Shown here piece after piece: positions 1-8,629 of a DNA stretch of 38,843 bases. Location: positions 1-38,843 of the forward strand of contig JAJFGV010000009.1 of assembly GCA_021775965.1 (NCBI GenBank), in the 5' to 3' direction. How positions within the stretch are numbered: the stretch's first letter is position 1; the number at the start of each line of letters is the position of its first letter. Position numbers and translations under genes: made by a program. The notes beneath the pieces were generated by a model. The model saw only the letters and a program-made list of their open reading frames with translations, had not been told where the DNA came from and did not search any database. Source of the DNA: Alphaproteobacteria bacterium. GTDB taxonomy: Bacteria; Pseudomonadota; Alphaproteobacteria; Micavibrionales; Micavibrionaceae.

Positions 1-249
1 GCCTTTTGTTGTATCAAAAACATCTGTGAGCGATAGGCTCAAATGATCTGCATGATATCCTGCACAGGTAGGTCCTAAGGGTTTTTCTATGGCCTTACCA
101 CCACGGTATTCAAGGCCGATATAAGCCGTATTGCTATTTAAGGGATTGCCGCATTTATTTGCACATTTAGTGCCTGGATCAACATAATCTCTTTTGAAAA
201 ATGCATGGACCGTCGTTTTTATTTTACCTGCAAGTTCGCTCTTACGCAT
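1..249 (-). CDS. Partial protein of unknown function, possible Cys/His metal site, runs off window start
   Basis: An uninterrupted minus-strand frame runs from an ATG at 249 to the window edge, giving 83 residues without a stop. It begins MRKSELAGKIKTTVHAFF and contains CANKCG and, about 40 residues later, PTCAGYHADH. This C..C...C...H..H pattern could bind a metal, though that is only suggested by spacing. I do not recognise the family. The ATG lies inside the region where the plus-strand repeat protein begins, and an in-frame stop lies a few codons upstream. The N-terminus may therefore be a truncation product rather than a native start. Confidence 0.4.
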   Translation of the reverse strand, partial: MRKSELAGKIKTTVHAFFKRDYVDPGTKCANKCGNPLNSNTAYIGLEYRGGKAIEKPLGPTCAGYHADHLSLSLTDVFDTTKG

Positions 250-793
250 AAAGAAACATAAATGTTGGCCTGTACCTGATTATCCTGACATGACCTGGGA
301 GATAGTGGATGATGGGTTCTTGGCTAAAGTCAGTTCTCAGACCACTCTTGAAAAACTATGGATTGAATCCGGATTGAAAGAAGGCGAGCTAAATCTTAGT
401 GAGGATTTGATTTTTGATCATGCTCTATTTTTCTTAAAGAAACATAATAGGTGGCCCACTAGTAGCAGCCGAGATGTAGAAACCATGCCGGGAGAAAAGT
501 GGAGTCGCTGGTTTCAAAATTTATCACAGGGGGTAAGAGGGTTTCCGGTCGGTGGCAGCTTGCCTCAACTTATAAAAAATAGAGTTATTGAGCAGGCTAG
601 AAAGTTTAAAGAGAGTGCGGGACGTTTACCGACGAGAGAAGACGGGCCTTTACCTGATTATCCTGATGTGACCTGGGAAATGGTTGATGGTGGGTTTTTT
701 GCTAATAAAGGTGCACGAACGACCCTTGAGAATGTTTTAGTAAATGGCTTTGAAAAAAGTAATCATCTATCGGAAGCACCGAAAGAACCGTAA
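194..793 (+). CDS. Repeat protein of unknown function, probably 5'-truncated
   Basis: The frame opens with a TTG at 194, but recognisable protein begins only near residue 15 (about 236). The protein has two similar modules: PDYPDMTWEIVDDGF at about residues 27-42, and PDYPDVTWEMVDGGF at about 153-168. Each is followed by a TTLE segment. A KKH..WP segment precedes the first module and recurs at about residue 83. Residues around 115-125 (GVRGFPVGGSLPQL) resemble the R-G-L-x-GGSSLA repeats found in hypothetical proteins of alphaproteobacteria and planctomycetes; that likeness is from memory. The first module lacks its expected N-terminal part and no ribosome binding site is visible, so this is likely a remnant. 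It stops 11 bases before repeat A. Confidence 0.45.
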   Translation: MKNAWTVVFILPASSLLRIKKHKCWPVPDYPDMTWEIVDDGFLAKVSSQTTLEKLWIESGLKEGELNLSEDLIFDHALFFLKKHNRWPTSSSRDVETMPGEKWSRWFQNLSQGVRGFPVGGSLPQLIKNRVIEQARKFKESAGRLPTREDGPLPDYPDVTWEMVDGGFFANKGARTTLENVLVNGFEKSNHLSEAPKEP

Positions 794-804
794 GTATTTC
801 TTGG

Positions 805-915
805 TGATAAGTTTTAACAGTACAAGACACAGTATAAACTAGTGCCTTGAGTTAAAAGGTTCAATTAAAACAATAGAGTAGGGGTTGTGTTCGGTTACTA
901 CTCCCGCAACCAATT
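805..915 (+). repeat. att-like direct repeat, copy A (tRNA 3'-end-like core)
   Basis: This is the first of three same-orientation repeats (A, B at 15591, C at 17554). Shared blocks are GATAAG, then GTGCCTTGA, an AT-rich stretch with AACAATAGA, and a core TACTCCCGCAACCAATT. The core matches the last bases of an initiator-type tRNA (CCCGCAACCA) preceded by a T-arm-like TTCGG. No complete tRNA is present, so the copy looks like an attachment-site scar. An integrase remnant follows within about 50 bases, as it does at copy B. Confidence 0.6.
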
Positions 916-959
916 CCTCTTCCGGAGAGGTCCCAAAACATCCATAAGCTATTGATTTA

Positions 960-1362
960 AAAACAATCCACTGGACTTTATGTCTAGGAAGATCCAAGGA
1001 GAAATCGCCGCTCCCAGAGTTTTTGAATAAGCTGGATGCTTATCAAGGTCGTGAATATATCAAGCTGGCTATGAAGTTTTTGGTTTTGACCTTTGTAAGG
1101 CCGGGGGAGTTGAGGCATGGGACTTGGGACGAAATTGATGAAGGACTTGCCCTTTGGCGCATTCCTGCTGAGCGTATGAAAATGAGCCGAGACCACGCCG
1201 TTCCTTTATCCAGGCAGGCTTTGGATATTCTTGTGCAGCTGAAAGAGTGTACGAGCCGCCGAGGGGTTGCTATTTCCTGGCGTCAAGGACTCGCAGAAGC
1301 CAATATCTGATGTGACGTTGATTAAGGTGCTGCGCATTATGGGCTATGAAGGTGACAATAGG
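960..1362 (+). pseudogene. Tyrosine integrase (P4/DUF4102 type) remnant, frameshifted and truncated
   Basis: The recognisable protein covers only the middle of a P4-like integrase. From about 1002 the frame reads PLPEFLNKLDAYQG, then FVRPGELR with the first catalytic Arg, then WRIPAERMKM and HAVPLSRQALDIL. After about 1247 the frame shifts. The continuation LFPGVKDSQKPISD and LRIMGYEGD is found in another frame from about 1267 to 1350. The N-terminal arm-binding domain and the C-terminal HxxR and Tyr motifs are absent, so the enzyme cannot be active. It follows att-like repeat A directly, the usual order for an integrase next to its attachment site. Confidence 0.8.
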
Positions 1363-1485
1363 GTGTTTATACGATCTCAAGTAATTCTTATGGGCAGAAA
1401 ATTCACTATCCAATCTGGACTCCTTTAAAGGGGCTTTAAAAGCTCCCTAGCTATTGGGAAGTCTATTGGCTAAAGTAACGGCATC

Positions 1486-2895
1486 ATGATTGTAGTCAGT
1501 TTTCTCTTCTTTCTCTTAGTGTTTGTTGCAATTGGTACGATGGCAGCACTTGCAAACAAAGGCACTAATGCTGATTATCTTCTTGCTTCATCCTCTATAA
1601 AGCCTTGGCTGGTAGCATTATCCGCTGTAGCAACAAATAATTCCGGCTATATGTTCATTGGCTTGATTGGCTACACTTATACAGCAGGTCTACAGTCTGC
1701 CTGGTTGATGATTGGCTGGATCATCGGTGATTTTCTTGTCTCTTTTTTCGTCCATAAACCTCTGCGCAAAGCAACTGAACGTACAGGTGCGTTGAGTTTC
1801 GGCGGAGTTCTGGCTCAATGGAATGGCACAAATTTTATATTTTTACGTTTTGCTGCTGGATTAATAACACTTGCTTTTCTTGGTACCTATGCTGCGGCAC
1901 AACTCAATGCTGGCTCTAAAGCCTTGCACGTATTACTCGGATGGAATTATGAATTAGGAGCAGTCATTGGTGCATTTATCGTTGTTATTTACTGTTTTGC
2001 AGGAGGCATACGGGCTTCAATTTGGACAGATGCCGCGCAATCGTTCGTAATGCTTGCGGCCATGCTGCTTATGTTTGTGATGGGCATTTTTACCATCGGC
2101 GGAATACAAGAATTTTCAAACCAGCTCTCAGAAATTGACACGCATTACATGGATATTTTCCCTCAAGATTTGCAATATGGAGCCTTCTTGTTTGTTCTTG
2201 GATGGATTTTTGCTGGAATCGGCGTAATAGGACAACCACATATTATGGTTCGCTTTATGGCCATGGATAATCCAGAGCATATAACGCGTGTGCGATGGTA
2301 CTATTATAGTTGGTATTCAGTATTTAGCATTCTAGCTATCGGCACAGGGCTGGCTGCTCGTCTTTTAATTCCTTTTGACGCAAGCTTTGATACTGAACTT
2401 GCGCTCCCTATATTGGCACAAACTCTCCTACATCCGATCCTGATAGGTATGGTGCTCGCCGGACTTTTTGCTGCCACTATGTCCACAGCAGATTCACAAA
2501 TAATCAGCTGTACTGCCGCAGTTACTCGTGATTTGACAAAAGGAAAAAAACTTCCGTACTGGATGACCAAAGCCAGCACAATTCTCATTACGGGTATTGC
2601 TCTGGTTATTGCACTTCTTGGTAGCGATAGCGTCTTCGCGCTCGTATTGATAGCATGGTCAGCTCTAGCGGCCAGCTTTGGGCCACTTTTAATCGTCTAC
2701 GCACTTGGTGGAAAACCTAATGAAAAACTAGCTTTTACAATGATGCTCTCGGGGCTTGCCGCCGTCCTGATCTGGAGACATCTAGGTCTAAATGTAGGAA
2801 TTTATGAAGTCATGCCTGGAATTCTTGTAGGGCTAATCATTTTTATCTTCGGTAAGATTTTAGGTTTTACGCTAAAAGAAAAAACCAACACCTAA
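1486..2895 (+). CDS. Sodium:solute symporter family (PutP/PanF-like)
   Basis: A 469-residue, highly hydrophobic protein of the SSF family, which couples Na+ entry to solute uptake across the inner membrane. Family marks are an early unwound segment ATNNSGYMFIG near residue 48, the signature GGIRASIWTDAAQ near 175-187, GQPHIMVRF near 255, and FAATMSTADSQIIS near 330. The last holds the conserved Ser/Thr region that shapes the sodium site. The overall pattern is closest to proline or pantothenate symporters, but substrate cannot be assigned. No clear Shine-Dalgarno precedes the ATG, and the gene is a single transcription unit following an integrase remnant. The 248 bases downstream (2896-3143) hold no convincing gene; one short frame encodes a TM-like stretch ending in AGKRAL but has no start codon. 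Confidence 0.85.
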   Translation: MIVVSFLFFLLVFVAIGTMAALANKGTNADYLLASSSIKPWLVALSAVATNNSGYMFIGLIGYTYTAGLQSAWLMIGWIIGDFLVSFFVHKPLRKATERTGALSFGGVLAQWNGTNFIFLRFAAGLITLAFLGTYAAAQLNAGSKALHVLLGWNYELGAVIGAFIVVIYCFAGGIRASIWTDAAQSFVMLAAMLLMFVMGIFTIGGIQEFSNQLSEIDTHYMDIFPQDLQYGAFLFVLGWIFAGIGVIGQPHIMVRFMAMDNPEHITRVRWYYYSWYSVFSILAIGTGLAARLLIPFDASFDTELALPILAQTLLHPILIGMVLAGLFAATMSTADSQIISCTAAVTRDLTKGKKLPYWMTKASTILITGIALVIALLGSDSVFALVLIAWSALAASFGPLLIVYALGGKPNEKLAFTMMLSGLAAVLIWRHLGLNVGIYEVMPGILVGLIIFIFGKILGFTLKEKTNT

Positions 2896-3143
2896 CTTAA
2901 TTTATAAATAAACTTTTGAGGAACTGAGTCACTACCTCTCGGCATTATTATAGCCTTATTATGGGTTGGGGTCAGATTTGTGCTGCTCTTTTTTAGGGTG
3001 CAAGATAGGGCACAGAGACAAACGTTCTATTCGAAGATCAAACACATTCAAACTCTTAGCTTCTAACTTTGGCCGCTACCCTAGTAACCATCCTGGCAAC
3101 AGGCGTTTATGTTCTGTTTGCAGGAAAAAGAGCTCTAATGAGA

Positions 3144-4034
3144 TTATAGCTCTGCCAGCAAAATCGCCATAGACACATAGATGACAGCTTGCAGCGCGCC
3201 GACAGCGATATTTTTTTGCTCAAGGATTTCGTGCGCTGTATCAACCCGGAATAAAATAATCCGCTCAGCCGCAAAGGAGAGCAGCTTTAAGAGCAGTATC
3301 ACCGCAACAGAAACGGCAATCCAGGGCAGGAATATGGTTTTGATATCGTAAATCTCATACACGACCAGATTGGCTGCAACACTAATGGCAAAAGCTGTCC
3401 CGATCTTTCTTCCGGCAAAAGACAAACCCAGCGCCACATTTCCATTTTTAAGCTCATCCTGAATAGACTTGCCCTTGTAAACAACGGAAAACATTTTACG
3501 TCTCAAATACGTCGCCCCGGTCAAAATCGCCTGGGAAATGGCATAGCCTGCCAGAAGCGCCAGCAATCCCTCAATCGTGTTGTCCGTGATCCAGATCATA
3601 ATCGCGCGTAGGATAATCGCGGCTGCCAGCACATTCCCGGTGTCCGCAATGGCAACGGCCATATTGCCTTTGCTGATTTCATCGCGCAGTGAAATGTCAG
3701 GCAGGGCAATTTTATCAAAGATGATCCGGGTCAGGGCCATAAGGATAATCCCCACAACACCGTAAGCCCCAATCGCAATCGCAGAACTCAGCATATCGCC
3801 TTCTGTATCGCCGTAGATGGTGCCGCTCAATAAAATTGTGACCGCAAAGGTCACACCGGCCAGTGACAGCCCAAAGGCCGGATTATCTTTTTTCAAAAGT
3901 TCATCGGACGCATTGATATGCGCAATTGTCCCTGAGAACAATCTAAGAGAGGTAAATAGGGCAATGACAATTGCAAAATTTAACAATAGAATTTTGTTAT
4001 AACTATGATCCCAATACACCAAATCTATTTCCAT
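3144..4034 (-). CDS. Tandem DUF350 (YjfL-like) membrane protein
   Basis: A 296-residue integral membrane protein with two copies of the DUF350 unit, about residues 15-145 and 155-290, each with about four membrane segments. Repeated marks are LLKKDNPAFGLSLAGV (about 46-61), EISKGNMAVAIADTG (about 119-133), ELKNGNVALGLSFAG (about 200-214) and ILEQKNIAVGALQAV. These give four polar K/D-N-x-A-x-G motifs in the membrane core. E. coli YjfL is a single-unit relative. Biochemical function is unsettled for the family. The start is supported by AAGGAGAG seven bases upstream of ATG. It is the last gene of the DUF6629-MMPL-APC operon, 26 bases after the permease. Confidence 0.85.
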   Translation of the reverse strand: MEIDLVYWDHSYNKILLLNFAIVIALFTSLRLFSGTIAHINASDELLKKDNPAFGLSLAGVTFAVTILLSGTIYGDTEGDMLSSAIAIGAYGVVGIILMALTRIIFDKIALPDISLRDEISKGNMAVAIADTGNVLAAAIILRAIMIWITDNTIEGLLALLAGYAISQAILTGATYLRRKMFSVVYKGKSIQDELKNGNVALGLSFAGRKIGTAFAISVAANLVVYEIYDIKTIFLPWIAVSVAVILLLKLLSFAAERIILFRVDTAHEILEQKNIAVGALQAVIYVSMAILLAEL

Positions 4035-4060
4035 TTTTAGTCTCTCCTTTTGTGCGTTTA

Positions 4061-5314
4061 TTAACTGATAAAAATTTCCCAGAGTGCAAAAATCAACATC
4101 GCGCTACAGATGACAAATCCGGCCAACGGTAGCACAAAAGGCACGGTAAACAAATTATGTGGTCTTGTCTCACCCGGCCATTTCAGTTTTATAAGGGCGG
4201 CGTTTACGGCAGCAAAAACGAACAGGACAATCGCGCTGGCCGCTTTGGCCAGCGTTGTCAGATCAAACAGCAAGGCAAAAACAAGCACGGCGCCTACAAC
4301 CAGTCCTGTGGCCAGCAACGGCGTTTGAGTTCTCGCGTTAACATGGCTAAAAATCGCAGGCGCTTCGCCGCCCTTTGCCATGCCGTATAATACGCGGGAG
4401 CCCATGATCATCTGCACCAGCACACCATTCATCGTGGCCAGCATGCTGATTAAGCCCATCAAATAAGGCGGCACACCCGGTCCATTATGCTCCATAATCA
4501 TCGCCATAGGCGTATTGCTTTGAGCCAGTTCTTCCGGCGGCACAGCCAGGACAGCCACCAATGATACCAGTACATAGATAACCAGCGTTGCAATAATGCA
4601 GGTGATAATGGCTAGCGGCATAACGCGCCGAACATCTTTGACTTCCTCGGAGACATTGACCATGTCTTCAAATCCGATAAAGGCATAGAAGGCCAGAAAG
4701 GCTCCGCTGAAGATACTGCTCCATAGCGCCAGATCATATAGCCCTGCTTGCGGGACAAGCTCCGGCCATCTTGTCCCGAGCATTGCCAGATCATGCCGCC
4801 CCACAAACACAACCAGAAGAAGCCCGCCGATCTCGATCAGCGTGATGATCGTCACCAACGCTACAGACTCAGTGATGCCCCAGGCCACAATGAGCCCCAT
4901 CACCAGGACAAGCGCTGCTGTTATCGGTACACCGGGCAAATCTACCAAATCCTGAATAAAGCCTGTCGTTGCATTTGCCAATGCAGCAGAAGAAACAACG
5001 CCGGTGAAAATAATCAGCCAGCCGATCAGGGCGGCAAAGTTTTTGCGGGAAAAGGCCGCGCTGACATAGCGCACCTCACCAGCGCTTAAAGGAAAACGCG
5101 CAGCGAGCTCGGCATAGGAAAAAGCCGTTATAAGGGCTAAAAACGCCGAGAGTGCAAAGGATATCGGTGCATATAGCCCGGCAATGCCTGCGACCTTGCC
5201 GGTTAGGGCATAAATGCCGCCGCCGATCATCGTGCCAAGGCCGTAAAAAATTAGAAACGGCAGAGAAATGCTGCGTTTAAGCTGGCCGTCTTCTTGCTGC
5301 TCTGCCTCGCTCAT
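4061..5314 (-). CDS. APC superfamily amino acid permease
   Basis: A 417-residue transporter with about 12 predicted membrane segments. The first helix carries the APC hallmark GLGTMIGGGIYALTG (about residues 25-39), whose glycine-rich break forms the substrate site. A second mark, AFYAFIGFEDMVNVSEEVKD, lies near residues 208-227 and matches the TM6 region of LAT/CAT-like permeases. It probably moves an amino acid or polyamine with protons; the substrate is not readable. Its ATG overlaps the TGA of the upstream MMPL gene by four bases (ATGA), which implies translational coupling. An exporter and an importer are therefore made together. Confidence 0.85.
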   Translation of the reverse strand: MSEAEQQEDGQLKRSISLPFLIFYGLGTMIGGGIYALTGKVAGIAGLYAPISFALSAFLALITAFSYAELAARFPLSAGEVRYVSAAFSRKNFAALIGWLIIFTGVVSSAALANATTGFIQDLVDLPGVPITAALVLVMGLIVAWGITESVALVTIITLIEIGGLLLVVFVGRHDLAMLGTRWPELVPQAGLYDLALWSSIFSGAFLAFYAFIGFEDMVNVSEEVKDVRRVMPLAIITCIIATLVIYVLVSLVAVLAVPPEELAQSNTPMAMIMEHNGPGVPPYLMGLISMLATMNGVLVQMIMGSRVLYGMAKGGEAPAIFSHVNARTQTPLLATGLVVGAVLVFALLFDLTTLAKAASAIVLFVFAAVNAALIKLKWPGETRPHNLFTVPFVLPLAGFVICSAMLIFALWEIFIS

Positions 5315-7800
5315 GCTGCCCGTTCTTTCCCAAGAGGTTTGAACAATACAATCAGAAGAGGCAGTAAGGCCAGATTTGCCAGAAGGGCCATAAGCATCGA
5401 GAAACCGATCAACAGACCAAAATAGATGGTAGGCACAAAATTTGAAAAGGCCAGAATGGAAAAGCCGAGGATCACGGTGATACCGGTATAATAGACAGCA
5501 CGTCCAATCGTGGTATGGGCACGCTCAACGGCCTGCCAGTAATGTCCATGGATTTTAAACTCTTTCATCATGCGGTGCACATAGTGGATGGTATTATCAT
5601 CGGCGGTGCCGAAGCAGATAGCGGCAATGGTGATGGTCATGATATCAAGAGGAATATGCATCCAACCCATAGCGCCCAGTACTAGCAAGGTGATGGTGAT
5701 GTTGGGAATAATCGCCACAGCGGCAATTTTCAAACTACGGAAGAGCAATAAAAAGACCACAAACATCGTCATAAAGACGACCCATAATGTTAATATCTGC
5801 GAGCGGAAAAGGGTCTGCAGAACGTTGTTATACAAGACCAGCATACCCGTCATATGAACCTGCTCTTCGGCAAGACCAAATTCAATTGTCAGGTGGCCAT
5901 GAATTTTGTCCAACAAAACCTGACGATCAAGCTTTCCCATGGATTCAAAGATGCGGATACTAAAGCGTAGCTGATTGCCATCATCCGCTATATAGGGATC
6001 AAACAAAAAGTCTTTCACATCATCCGGAAGCTTGTTGTAGATCACACCGAGATAAAACCGGTCTAGCTTCTCAGCATCTTTCAGACTTTGTAGAAGCTGC
6101 GCTGTCGTGTAGAAAGATAAAACTTTGCCTGTTTCCGGCAGGCTATCGAGATAATTGTGAATCGCGGCGGTATCTTCCATCACGATGTCGGAAAACCAGT
6201 AGCCCTCGAGGATTGGCAGACCTTCTGACATACCAAACCCCTCTTCTTCCATTAACTCTGCTTCCTCTTTCTGAAATTCTATGAAGTCTTGCGGGGCATC
6301 AATGATGATGTCCAATGGTGTTGTGCCACCAAGTTTGTGGTCAATGACTTCCATGCCACGGTAGATTTCCGTGTCTTTTTTATAATAATCAATGAAACGG
6401 TTTTGTACGTAAAGGGAGCTCACTCCCCAAACGCTTAGAATGATTAAGACAAAAAAACCAGCAAGAATAATTTTTCCACGTCTTTGAATGAGCCGAGCGG
6501 AAAACAGAGTAATCTTATCCGTTAAATCATGCTCCGCGCGCTGTGGTTCTGGCTTTAAAAACATCAGTAGTGCCGGGAACAGGGTAAAGGAAATCACAAA
6601 TGATATAGCCAGCCCGATCGCCATCATCCAGCCAAAATCAATAATCGGGCGGATATTGCTTACAACCAAAGAGCCAAACGCCACGATTGTGGTTAGCACC
6701 ATGTAGAAACAGGGCACGCTGATTGTGCGTGCCATCTCATGCACCAGTGCGCGTTGATCACCGCCTGGATTTTCGCGTACGCATTCACGGTAGCGTACGA
6801 TCTGGTGGACACAGAAAGAGAGCGTGAAAATTAGCAAAAGCGATATGAAGTTGGACGAGACGATCGTCACCGGCCAGTTGGCCAGTCCCAGAAATCCAAT
6901 CACACAGATGCCAACACAAAAGCACACCGTCATCGGCAACAAGACCCACTGAATCCTGCGGAAAATGATAGCCAGGAGCACGATAAGGAGCGCCAGAATA
7001 CCAGCGCCGAATGTCTTCAGGTCACGGGCGATAAAGGCGATGGAGTCGGCGACAATCATTGGCACGCCGCCCAGATAGATGTCGGCTTTATCCTTGTGCT
7101 GCTCAAGGATGGAGCGAACATCTGCAATATCGCGCTGCCACTGGTCCTGAAAACGGGCGTTATAGTCTGTATATGCCTTTTCTGTTTCTTTTAATTTCTT
7201 CTTTTCCTGATCCGTCAGGCCGTTCTCCAATCCCTTTTCCCGTAGCCTGTCGCGTTCATCGAGCAATCCTTCCAGGGTTTTGTCTATGTGAAAATTAGCA
7301 AAAAGGGCGGTTGTTTTGCCGTCCCGGCTCATCAGAAGATCTCCATATAAAGGACTGGAAATCAGCTCCTGCCTGGCCATACGCCGGTCTATATCCGGAT
7401 CGCTTAATGTGGGGACATCATTGCTCAGTTCTTCAATCGTCACTGGTGGGCTATTGATAAGCGGTACATCGAGAATGGATGTCACGGATTGTATGTGTTC
7501 CAAAGAGGCCAGTTTATCCCGAAGGTCCCGTAAATCGGTTAAAGCTTCCGGGCTGAATGGCTCTCCTGTTTTCGGCGTATAGGTAATCACCAGATAATCA
7601 TCAGAGCCATAACGTGCACCAATGGAACGGTAATATTTAACATCCTGATCATTTTCCAGCGCCAGTGTTTCCGAAGACGCGTCGAGGCGGAAATGCGATG
7701 CATGATAGCCAAGGAAAGCTGTCAACGCGAAAACCAGAAAGAGCGCTACTATGGGCCGGTCCAGAACAAATTTCTCGTAAGTCTTTTGTAAAAAGAGCAT
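5311..7800 (-). CDS. MMPL/RND family exporter (COG1033-like)
   Basis: An 829-residue protein of the RND superfamily with the MMPL layout. TM1 is near residues 17-35, followed by a large periplasmic loop (about 36-255) and a cluster of membrane helices (about 260-420). A second long TM-plus-loop half starts near 440 (IILAGFFVLIILSVWG), and the final helix cluster is about 665-820. The FGTADDNTIHYVHRM motif near residue 735 holds the acidic pair used for proton coupling in this group. Such exporters move lipids, hopanoids or other hydrophobic compounds. There is no adjacent adaptor or outer-membrane factor. The start overlaps the DUF6629 stop by one base (TAATG). The periplasmic loop has a charged helical stretch rich in K/E near residues 185-235. 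Confidence 0.88.
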   Translation of the reverse strand: MLFLQKTYEKFVLDRPIVALFLVFALTAFLGYHASHFRLDASSETLALENDQDVKYYRSIGARYGSDDYLVITYTPKTGEPFSPEALTDLRDLRDKLASLEHIQSVTSILDVPLINSPPVTIEELSNDVPTLSDPDIDRRMARQELISSPLYGDLLMSRDGKTTALFANFHIDKTLEGLLDERDRLREKGLENGLTDQEKKKLKETEKAYTDYNARFQDQWQRDIADVRSILEQHKDKADIYLGGVPMIVADSIAFIARDLKTFGAGILALLIVLLAIIFRRIQWVLLPMTVCFCVGICVIGFLGLANWPVTIVSSNFISLLLIFTLSFCVHQIVRYRECVRENPGGDQRALVHEMARTISVPCFYMVLTTIVAFGSLVVSNIRPIIDFGWMMAIGLAISFVISFTLFPALLMFLKPEPQRAEHDLTDKITLFSARLIQRRGKIILAGFFVLIILSVWGVSSLYVQNRFIDYYKKDTEIYRGMEVIDHKLGGTTPLDIIIDAPQDFIEFQKEEAELMEEEGFGMSEGLPILEGYWFSDIVMEDTAAIHNYLDSLPETGKVLSFYTTAQLLQSLKDAEKLDRFYLGVIYNKLPDDVKDFLFDPYIADDGNQLRFSIRIFESMGKLDRQVLLDKIHGHLTIEFGLAEEQVHMTGMLVLYNNVLQTLFRSQILTLWVVFMTMFVVFLLLFRSLKIAAVAIIPNITITLLVLGAMGWMHIPLDIMTITIAAICFGTADDNTIHYVHRMMKEFKIHGHYWQAVERAHTTIGRAVYYTGITVILGFSILAFSNFVPTIYFGLLIGFSMLMALLANLALLPLLIVLFKPLGKERAA

Positions 7801-8483
7801 TAGGTCACCACTTCTGTTCTAAGCGGCGCGCATTTATTTTCAAGGATGACATGGATGATGTAGAGCATCATCATGGCACCGAAAAAACAGAGAACTGAAA
7901 CGCCAGCGTATGAGAAAAAGGAATAGGTTAACGGTACGGATACAACGAGTCCTGTGCCAAGTATCTTCATCGATCTATGAGATGATAGAAGAAGTGGTGC
8001 AGCGATAATAGAAAGATAAAACAGATACGGCACAGCCCTTGGCATGAACGTATTTGTAATCAGGGTGCATTGATACGAAATGGAATGGTTGTTAATTTCT
8101 GTGTTCAGCCAGTCTGTGTGCCAGAAATTCGGCAGATATAAGGCCAGACCCAACAAAAATCCGGCTTGTGCAAAATGCAGGAACAGTTTTCTTTTCTGTT
8201 TGTTGTCTTCTAGCCTTGCCGCCATATATGGCACCCAGCTTGGCCAGACCATCCAGGCAAAAAACAGATAACCAAGCGATGCTATGCGCACCATTCCCTG
8301 AGCGTCCGCTTCTGCTCCTATCCATACAAGACCTTCAGTCAATTGCTGAATGCCGACAAGAACCGAGAACAAAGCCAGCGGCACATAGCGGGTGTCCGTT
8401 TCACGCGCTTTATGGGCTGCAAAGCTGCCGCCTGCAATCAGCAAGCCCGCCATACCAAAACTAACCGTTGCCGAAACGCACAT
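7800..8483 (-). CDS. DUF6629 family membrane protein
   Basis: A 227-residue membrane protein beginning MCVSATVSFGMAG, very close to the MCFSATASF start typical of DUF6629. It has about six membrane segments. Polar and aromatic marks include GIQQLTEGLVW (about 44-54), the tryptophan-rich FFAWMVWPSWVPY near 74-86, and a histidine/asparagine segment HTDWLNTEINNHS near 122-134. No biochemical role is established for the family. AAGGAG lies eight bases before the ATG. It heads the four-gene operon ending with the DUF350 protein. The FNR-type box at 8552 lies about 75 bases upstream of its start and is shared with the divergent Hsp20 gene. Confidence 0.8.
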   Translation of the reverse strand: MCVSATVSFGMAGLLIAGGSFAAHKARETDTRYVPLALFSVLVGIQQLTEGLVWIGAEADAQGMVRIASLGYLFFAWMVWPSWVPYMAARLEDNKQKRKLFLHFAQAGFLLGLALYLPNFWHTDWLNTEINNHSISYQCTLITNTFMPRAVPYLFYLSIIAAPLLLSSHRSMKILGTGLVVSVPLTYSFFSYAGVSVLCFFGAMMMLYIIHVILENKCAPLRTEVVT

Positions 8484-8551
8484 GTGCTGGCTCCTTAATA
8501 CAGGGGAGAGTATCAGTTTTTAGAGGGATGTAGACAGCTACTTTTGTTTTC

Positions 8552-8565
8552 TTGATTTTTGTCAA
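8552..8565. promoter_or_regulatory. FNR/FixK-type box in the DUF6629-hsp20 divergent promoter
   Basis: The sequence TTGATTTTTGTCAA matches the TTGAT-N4-ATCAA consensus at nine of ten fixed positions. Its centre is 71.5 bases before the Hsp20 ATG and 75.5 before the DUF6629 ATG. A TGTTAT hexamer at 8588-8593 starts 22 bases after the box, the spacing of a class II activated promoter (box near -41.5). This favours activation of hsp20. Action on the leftward operon is possible but no good -10 is placed correctly there. Confidence 0.7.
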
Positions 8566-8629
8566 ACCATACAAACGCGCTTTGTGCTGTTATCTCCTCA
8601 TCAACACATTTTATATGGAGGAAAAAACC

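Noticed and set aside
885-915. A complete tRNA gene at the CCCGCAACCA sequence
   Set aside because: Only the T-arm and acceptor 3' part are suggested; no D-arm, anticodon arm or 5' acceptor strand can be placed upstream.
2966-3172. A 68-residue plus-strand frame after the symporter gene
   Set aside because: It has no ribosome binding site, is low in coding character, and overlaps the 3' end of the clear DUF350 gene on the other strand.
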